DNA of 13,481 bases, taken from Bacteroidota bacterium. GTDB taxonomy: Bacteria > Bacteroidota > Bacteroidia > Chitinophagales > Chitinophagaceae. Shown here one piece after another: positions 1 through 4,197 of the stretch (the stretch's first letter is position 1; every line of letters begins with the position of its first letter). The position numbers and the translations under genes were made by a program. The notes under the pieces were generated by a model. It was not told the DNA's origin. It searched no databases and saw only the letters and a list, made by a program, of their open reading frames with translations. The stretch covers positions 1-13,481 of the forward strand of contig VBAU01000033.1 in assembly GCA_005883855.1 (NCBI GenBank). The letters are read 5' to 3'.

Positions 1-1388
1 AGAAGAGCGATCAATACAACGGTTGACGGCAATCCCATGTTTGTTTTTTTGTCGTACACATTTCCCCTCACCCAAAGCGTTTTGTTTGGTCGTGCGTCTT
101 GCGGCAACTTGAAAGTGTATATATCAAGTCCGCCCTTCGTATCACTTTTATCGCTTGAATAATAGGCATCCATTCCATTCGCAGAAATAAAAATTCCTTC
201 TTCGTTTTCAATCGTGTTGATTGGATAACCGAGGTTTTCTGGTTGATTCCATTCGTCGGAATTTTTCCTTCTCATCAGGTACAGATCGCTTCCGCCATAA
301 CCTGGCAACCCGTTCGTGGTAAAATAAAATGTACTGTTGTCTGCATGAATAAAGGGCGCGATTTCATCACCTACGGTATTTACCGACGGTCCCATATTTT
401 TTGCCTTACTCCACTCGCCAGTATTGTCGCGATAGCTGACGTATAGATCCTTGCCGCCAAATCCGCCAGGCCTGTTGCTGCTGAAGTACAAAGTTTTTTT
501 GTCCGGGCTTAAGCTCGGCGTGCTTTCCCAAAATTCTGAATTGATTTGTGGGCCCAGGTTGATCGGCTCACTCCACCCTTGGGGAGTGGAATAAGAAATG
601 TATAGATCGAAACCACCGTATCCTTTTCCAGGAAAATTGCCGGCAAAAATCACCCACTCACCGTCCTGGGAGATGTTCAACGCTCCTTTAGAAGGTTCAT
701 CATTCAAACTGCCTTCGACCAACTTCGACTTGCCGTACTTATGGTCCGGCAATATCGTACTCTTCATAAAATCTTCGCGACCGCCTCCCACATTTCTTGA
801 ATAAATAAATAAACTATCATCGATCGTAATGGATGGATAATATTCTGAGCGGGGTGAGTTGATACTGTCTCCCAAATTAATTGGCGTGAATTGATACGAA
901 GAGCCTGGATGCTTTGCGGCGTAATCCACAGCGAACTCGTAAGTTTTCTTTCTGTAGTCCGCGGCACGTTTTGTCGCCGGCATTACTTTTTCCTTGCTCA
1001 ACAGGGAGTTGATGGCCGACAAAGCCTGGTTAAATTTGCCTTGCCCGGCAAGATTGATAGAATAAGGAAGTTTGTACTCGTTTGTATAATTTGAATCGAG
1101 AGCAATTGCCTTTTCATAGTTATCGGTGCTGCTCTTATAATCCTTCATCTGACCATGCACACCGGCTAGCGACAAGTAGGCATCAACATATTTGGGATCA
1201 GCATTTATGCTTTGATTAAAAAGATCGATGGCCTCTTTAAAATTACCTGACTGAGCTTTTTCCAGGCCCTGTGTATATAATGTAACAGCCTTCTTGTTTA
1301 TTTTGGAAGGATCGTATTGAGCGAACGCGCAATTGGCGATGGGCAATAGGCAAAAGAGAAGTACAATATTATTTAGACAAGTTTTCAT
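1..1388 (-). CDS. TPR + PD40 beta-propeller envelope protein (OmpA/PorE-like architecture), C-terminus outside window
   Basis: The frame stays open from ATG at 1388 down to base 1, giving about 462 residues with no stop, so the gene continues beyond the window. Residues 1-23 form a signal peptide (hydrophobic core, then A-F-A before Gln). Residues about 33-135 are TPR-like helices (for example N-F-K-E-A-I-D-L-F and Y-E-K-A-I-A-L-D). From about 179 to 411 there are five PD40/WD40-like blades, with the repeated pattern P-S-x-S-x-D, L-Y-F-S-S-N and G-G-x-D-L-Y. Residues from about 440 start a carboxypeptidase-regulatory-like fold (V-R-G-N-V-Y-D). In Bacteroidota this domain order normally ends in an OmpA peptidoglycan-binding domain, as in PorE of the type IX secretion system, but many paralogues exist. 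The OmpA domain cannot be seen here, so PorE itself is not claimed. It lies on the same strand as queE, about 190 bp downstream of it. Confidence 0.88.
   Translation of the reverse strand, partial: MKTCLNNIVLLFCLLPIANCAFAQYDPSKINKKAVTLYTQGLEKAQSGNFKEAIDLFNQSINADPKYVDAYLSLAGVHGQMKDYKSSTDNYEKAIALDSNYTNEYKLPYSINLAGQGKFNQALSAINSLLSKEKVMPATKRAADYRKKTYEFAVDYAAKHPGSSYQFTPINLGDSINSPRSEYYPSITIDDSLFIYSRNVGGGREDFMKSTILPDHKYGKSKLVEGSLNDEPSKGALNISQDGEWVIFAGNFPGKGYGGFDLYISYSTPQGWSEPINLGPQINSEFWESTPSLSPDKKTLYFSSNRPGGFGGKDLYVSYRDNTGEWSKAKNMGPSVNTVGDEIAPFIHADNSTFYFTTNGLPGYGGSDLYLMRRKNSDEWNQPENLGYPINTIENEEGIFISANGMDAYYSSDKSDTKGGLDIYTFKLPQDARPNKTLWVRGNVYDKKTNMGLPSTVVLIAL
1330..1357 (-). repeat. Four degenerate 7-nt repeats inside the TPR/PD40 signal-peptide coding sequence
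   Basis: On the plus strand the units are CAATTGG, CGATGGG, CAATAGG and CAAAAGA, in strict 7-nt phase. They encode part of the signal peptide's hydrophobic core. The unit family (GCCTATT/GCCAATT on the minus strand) matches the array at 1553-1580, but in the opposite orientation. Confidence 0.5.
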
Positions 1389-1410
1389 TGATATGGAAGT
1401 TACTTAATAA

Positions 1411-1418
1411 CGAAGCTA
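1411..1418 (-). promoter_or_regulatory. Possible -7 box for the TPR/PD40 gene
   Basis: On the minus strand this reads TAGCTTCG, one mismatch from the Bacteroidota -7 consensus TAnnTTTG. It would place a transcription start roughly 15-20 nt before the ATG at 1388. No convincing -33 TTTG element is visible, so this is a weak call. Confidence 0.25.
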
Positions 1419-1467
1419 TCGAAATTTTATTCTGGTATAAAGAAGTACCTCTTAAACTAATACTTTC

Positions 1468-1535
1468 CTTGCGCTCTTCGCGCTACTTTGCGCACTTAGC
1501 GTCCCTTTGTTTGGACGCAAAGGCCGCTGAGAAGT
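1468..1535. repeat. Decayed GCG-rich intergenic repeat with small hairpin
   Basis: Units resembling CTTTGCGCA and CTTAGCGTC recur about every 8-10 nt. The end of the run contains a perfect 6-bp hairpin, GCGTCC (1499-1504) and GGACGC (1513-1518), with an 8-nt loop. This style of GCG/CTTTG-rich element recurs between genes in many Bacteroidota genomes. It lies 3' of queE and could act as a transcript end, but there is no T-run. Confidence 0.5.
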
Positions 1536-1552
1536 CGCAATGGCCGCGGAGT

Positions 1553-1580
1553 TTTGCCAATTGCTTATTGCCTATTGACA
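1553..1580. repeat. Four 7-nt repeats abutting the queE stop codon
   Basis: The units TTTGCCA, ATTGCTT, ATTGCCT and ATTGACA follow in exact 7-nt phase and end at the base before the queE stop codon (TAG, 1583-1581). The unit is the same as in 1330-1357, in inverted orientation. Confidence 0.55.
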
Positions 1581-2219
1581 CTACGGTACATTAATATACT
1601 TATGTATCTGAAGCGAAAGCTCCCACTTCGGATGCGCTTTGATATATTCGATGATTGAGGGAGTCATTCGCGCTGCTTTATCCCATTCCGGCTGCAGGTA
1701 TAATTTACATTCTTTGGAAACCTCCGCTGCATGTTTTTCTGCCCAGTCAAAATCTGACTTATTGAAGATGACAACCTTCAATTCATTTGCGTGCGGTAAA
1801 ATCTCCGGCAACGGCGCTTTGAATTTTTTTGGTGACAGACAGATCCAATCCCAACTGCCGGTTAATGGGTAAGCACCTGAAGTTTCCAGGTGTGTTTTAT
1901 AACCCGCATGTTGAAATTGCTCAGTGAATTCTGTGAGATCGTACATCAAGGGCTCCCCCCCAGTAATGACAACAATTTCTGCCGGCGTCTGCCTGACCTC
2001 TGACATCAGACTTCGGACGTCCCGCTTCGGATGCTTGTCCGCGTCCCAACTTTCTTTTACATCGCACCACACGCACCCGACATCACAACCACCTAAACGA
2101 ATGAAGTAAGCAGCCTTGCCCTGGTGAAACCCTTCGCCCTGCAACGTGTAATAATGTTCCATTACAGGAAGCAAAGAAGGTTTGATTTTAGATTTCGGAT
2201 TTACGATTTCAGATTTCAT
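1581..2219 (-). CDS. queE: 7-carboxy-7-deazaguanine synthase (radical SAM)
   Basis: QueE converts 6-carboxy-tetrahydropterin to 7-carboxy-7-deazaguanine, the ring-contraction step of the preQ0/queuosine pathway, in the cytosol. Evidence is the conserved Y-T-L-Q-G-E-G-F start, the radical-SAM C-x3-C-x2-C cluster motif (G-C-D-V-G-C-V-W-C-D, Cys at about 45, 49 and 52), the SAM-binding T-G-G-E-P motif, and L-Q-P-E-W near the end. The ATG at 2219 gives 212 residues, a normal length. An in-frame ATG at 2324 would overlap folD and add residues translated from intergenic repeats, so it is rejected. An ATG at 2162 would cut off the usual L-P-V ahead of M-E-H-Y-Y. The first 13 or so residues come from a 7-nt repeat, so a TTG just before L-P-V is also possible. 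Residues about 62-76, a variable linker between the cluster and T-G-G-E-P, are encoded by another heptamer array. The gene follows folD by 82 bp on the same strand. Confidence 0.93.
   Translation of the reverse strand: MKSEIVNPKSKIKPSLLPVMEHYYTLQGEGFHQGKAAYFIRLGGCDVGCVWCDVKESWDADKHPKRDVRSLMSEVRQTPAEIVVITGGEPLMYDLTEFTEQFQHAGYKTHLETSGAYPLTGSWDWICLSPKKFKAPLPEILPHANELKVVIFNKSDFDWAEKHAAEVSKECKLYLQPEWDKAARMTPSIIEYIKAHPKWELSLQIHKYINVP
1993..2034. repeat. Six 7-nt repeats inside the queE coding region
   Basis: Read on the plus strand, six units in perfect 7-nt phase follow a loose CNGACNT consensus (CTGACCT, CTGACAT, CAGACTT, CGGACGT and two more diverged). The reading frame stays intact, and 7-nt units give a 7-residue period in the protein (D-V-R-S-L-M-S, then E-V-R-Q-T). 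Confidence 0.6.
2184..2218. repeat. Five 7-nt repeats at the queE start
   Basis: On the plus strand five consecutive units of 7 nt share the form GATTTNN (GATTTTA, GATTTCG, GATTTAC, GATTTCA, GATTTCA). They overlap the first codons of queE as called from 2219. Confidence 0.7.
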
Positions 2220-2225
2220 GATCCG

Positions 2226-2233
2226 CAAAATTA
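2226..2233 (-). promoter_or_regulatory. Bacteroidota -7 box just upstream of queE
   Basis: The minus strand reads TAATTTTG, a full match to TAnnTTTG, and it ends six bases before the ATG at 2219. Transcription would begin at or next to the start codon. No clear -33 TTTG is seen, so queE may also be read through from folD. Confidence 0.5.
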
Positions 2234-2270
2234 CTAAGCCTGATCGAAGTCTGAGGGCTGAGCGTTGGCA

Positions 2271-2291
2271 AGTCTCCCCGTTGGGGAGATT
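2271..2291. repeat. REP-like hairpin after folD
   Basis: TCTCCCC (2273-2279) and GGGGAGA (2283-2289) form a perfect 7-bp stem with a 3-nt loop, 13 bases beyond the folD stop. Neither strand has a T-run directly after it, so it looks like an interspersed palindrome rather than a Rho-independent terminator. The following TTTAGAGGGG is typical of a widespread Bacteroidota intergenic repeat (recalled, not searched). Confidence 0.55.
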
Positions 2292-2301
2292 TAGAGGGGC
2301 T

Positions 2302-3177
2302 TTAATTTTTTGTCTTGCACGCATGAAAAGTGTTTTTCAGCAACGCCGCAATGGTCATAGGTCCCACACCTCCCGGCACCGGCGTAATCCACGAAGACTT
2401 TGGCGCCACCGTTTCAAATTGTACGTCTCCTTTAATTTTAAAGCCGCTCTTTTTTGTTGCATCTGCCACTCTGGTAATGCCCACATCAACGACAATCGCA
2501 CCTTCCTTTACCATGTCTGCCGTAACAAATTCAGCACGACCAAGCGCTGCAATAATAATATCGCCCTGCAGGCAGATCTCGCCTATGTTTTTTGTTTGAG
2601 AATGGCAGATGGTAACGGTACAATTTCCCGGGTAAGAATTACTGCTTAGTAAAATGCTGATCGGCCTGCCCACAATATTGCTCCGTCCAATCACGACGGC
2701 ATGTTTTGCTTTTGTCGCAATTTTATAATGTTCCAGCAATAGCATGATTCCATACGGCGTGGCAGGAATAAATGCGGGTAATCCCTGGATCATCTTGCCA
2801 ATATTCGCCGCGTGAAATCCATCTACATCTTTGTCAGGGTCGATCGTGTCGATCACCATATCTTCCGAAATATGGTCCGGCAAAGGCAATTGTACTAAGA
2901 TGCCATCAACATCCGGGTCATTGTTCATATCCCTTATTTGTTCCAACAATCTTATTTCACTCACGGTTTGTTCAAAACGTATCAGTGTTGATTTGAAGCC
3001 AACCTCCTCACACGCTTTTACTTTGGCCGAAACGTAGGTTTCGCTGGCTCCATTATTTCCAATTAAGATCGCAACAAGGTGAGGTAGTTTTTTGCCCTCT
3101 ACTCCTAACTGCGCCGCGTCCAATTTCAGTTGATCTTTGATTGCCTGGGCTGCTTTTCTTCCATCTAAAATTTGCAT
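2302..3177 (-). CDS. folD: Bifunctional methylenetetrahydrofolate dehydrogenase / methenyltetrahydrofolate cyclohydrolase
   Basis: FolD interconverts 5,10-methylene-, 5,10-methenyl- and 10-formyl-tetrahydrofolate with NADP, supplying one-carbon units in the cytosol. The 291-residue product has the usual length and all signatures: the catalytic Y-x3-K pair (Tyr48, Lys52) in Y-V-S-A-K, D-G-I-L-V-Q-L-P-L-P at 91-100, K-D-V-D-G-F near 116-121, the dinucleotide-binding G-R-S-N-I-V-G-R-P at 164-172, and P-V-P-G-G-V-G-P-M-T at 266-275. The ATG at 3177 gives the normal family start, M-x-I-L-D-G. A perfect -7 box lies four bases upstream. queE follows on the same strand. The two pathways both concern pterin or folate chemistry, but co-location is only suggestive. 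Confidence 0.97.
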   Translation of the reverse strand: MQILDGRKAAQAIKDQLKLDAAQLGVEGKKLPHLVAILIGNNGASETYVSAKVKACEEVGFKSTLIRFEQTVSEIRLLEQIRDMNNDPDVDGILVQLPLPDHISEDMVIDTIDPDKDVDGFHAANIGKMIQGLPAFIPATPYGIMLLLEHYKIATKAKHAVVIGRSNIVGRPISILLSSNSYPGNCTVTICHSQTKNIGEICLQGDIIIAALGRAEFVTADMVKEGAIVVDVGITRVADATKKSGFKIKGDVQFETVAPKSSWITPVPGGVGPMTIAALLKNTFHACKTKN

Positions 3178-3181
3178 GGCG

Positions 3182-3189
3182 CAAAGATA
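3182..3189 (-). promoter_or_regulatory. Bacteroidota -7 box just upstream of folD
   Basis: The minus strand reads TATCTTTG, an exact TAnnTTTG match, with only CGCC between it and the ATG at 3177. The expected start of transcription falls on or next to the ATG, which would make a leaderless or nearly leaderless mRNA. The heptamer array occupies the region where a -33 element would lie. Confidence 0.6.
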
Positions 3190-3245
3190 GTGAGTCGCGA
3201 GTAGTGAGTCAGCAGCCGTGAGTCGTCAGTCGTCAGTCGTGAGTA
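3190..3245. repeat. Eight tandem 7-nt repeats (GTGAGTC family) between divergent genes
   Basis: Eight units in exact 7-nt phase fill 56 bp. Three are GTGAGTC, two are GTCAGTC, and the others are variants (GCGAGTA, AGCAGCC, GTGAGTA). The array fills nearly the whole spacer between folD (minus) and the outer-membrane gene pair (plus) and directly abuts the folD -7 box. Confidence 0.75.
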
Positions 3246-3261
3246 GTTAATTCGAAAATCA

Positions 3262-4197
3262 ATGAGAAAATTACCGGCCGACAGCAGTCATTTCCCATTT
3301 TTCGTCGGCAATCAGGATTGTATCTTCAAAAAAACTGGTCGTTGCGTGAGCGTACAAGAACTGATCATATTTTCCATGTTAGTTCTTTTTTTTGATTGCA
3401 CCACGCCTGCACAAACAATTCGTAGCCCGATATCGGCGGCATATGCAGGTGTTGGTGCGCTTAGTAATAATCACGTCGATGTGTTTTGTGTTGCCTCCAA
3501 CCAGGCCGCACTTACAAAAGTGAGTCATGCATGTGCTGGAGTCTTTAGCGAAAAAAGATTCATGTTGAAAGAGCTTGGGTTCTATGATGCCACTGTTGCC
3601 ATACCCACTCACTCGGGAAATTTTGGATTTGATGGGCGCTATCTCGGGTTTAGCGATTACAACGAAACGCAACTAGGACTCGCATATGCGCGGAACGTTG
3701 GAAGCAAAATCGATTTAGGAGTGCAGTTTAACTATTACGCCGTTCGAATTGCAGGGTATGGAAATGCTTCTTCAATCAATTTTGAACTAGGAACGATCTT
3801 GCATCTCACTGATAACTTGAATGTCGGCGTGCACGTTTATAATCCCCTGGGAAGTACCCTCGGAAGAAACGGGGAAGAAAAATTGGCTTCCCTATATTCT
3901 CTCGGAATTGGATTTGAGGGATCACGAAATTTTTTCTTCAGTATCGAACTGGCGAAGGAAGAAGATAAGCCTCCAAACGTTAATGCAGCACTACAATACA
4001 AGTTTCTTCCCCAGTTGTTGGCGAGAGGCGGCATTTCTACCAGTACTTCATCTATGTACCTCGGAATCGGATTTGAATGGAAATCGATGAGACTTGATGC
4101 AACGGCAAGTTATCATCCTCAATTAGGCATCACTCCTGGATTGTTGTTGCTTGTGCCCCTGTCCGCTAAACAGGAATCAAAAGAAGACACGAAATGA
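3262..4197 (+). CDS. FadL/PorV-like outer-membrane beta-barrel protein of unknown function
   Basis: The product is 311 residues, or about 283 if the GTG at 3346 is the true start. A hydrophobic stretch (about 34-45) followed by T-P-A-Q looks like a signal peptide, but from the ATG at 3262 it is preceded by some 30 extra residues, which is unusually long. After it, A-A-Y-A-G-V-G-A-L and an N-Q-A-A-L segment near 80-84 recall the N-terminal signature of FadL/PorV/PorQ-type barrels, where N-P-A-G-L is common. The remainder alternates polar and hydrophobic residues in amphipathic strands (for example I-D-L-G-V-Q-F-N-Y-Y), as in an outer-membrane barrel. The stop overlaps the next ATG (ATGA at 4194-4197), so the two proteins are likely made together. 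I do not recognise a specific function. A link to type IX secretion is only a fold-level resemblance. Confidence 0.8.
   Translation: MRKLPADSSHFPFFVGNQDCIFKKTGRCVSVQELIIFSMLVLFFDCTTPAQTIRSPISAAYAGVGALSNNHVDVFCVASNQAALTKVSHACAGVFSEKRFMLKELGFYDATVAIPTHSGNFGFDGRYLGFSDYNETQLGLAYARNVGSKIDLGVQFNYYAVRIAGYGNASSINFELGTILHLTDNLNVGVHVYNPLGSTLGRNGEEKLASLYSLGIGFEGSRNFFFSIELAKEEDKPPNVNAALQYKFLPQLLARGGISTSTSSMYLGIGFEWKSMRLDATASYHPQLGITPGLLLLVPLSAKQESKEDTK

Larger units (their letters stand above)
1389..1580. other. Gene-free spacer between queE and the TPR/PD40 gene
   Basis: I see no coding sequence here. The spacer holds a weak promoter box (1411-1418), a GCG-rich interspersed repeat (about 1468-1535) and a short heptamer array (1553-1580) that abuts the queE stop codon. 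Confidence 0.7.

Noticed and set aside
764..1094. Short ORFs on both strands inside the TPR/PD40 gene, and similar ones across the susC, susD and folD genes
   Set aside because: They lie in alternative frames of long, domain-bearing genes and show no recognisable sequence of their own.
1..1388. Naming the TPR/PD40 gene porE
   Set aside because: The domain order fits, but the C-terminal OmpA domain is outside the window and Bacteroidota carry many paralogues of this architecture.
2273..2289. Rho-independent terminator after folD
   Set aside because: The stem is perfect, but no T-run follows on either strand.
2220..2324. Longer queE start at 2324
   Set aside because: It overlaps folD and would translate the REP-like hairpin and heptamer sequence; QueE homology begins only at L-P-V-M-E-H-Y-Y.
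3190..3245. CRISPR or attachment site
   Set aside because: The 7-nt units are contiguous and degenerate; there is no integrase, tRNA or spacer structure.
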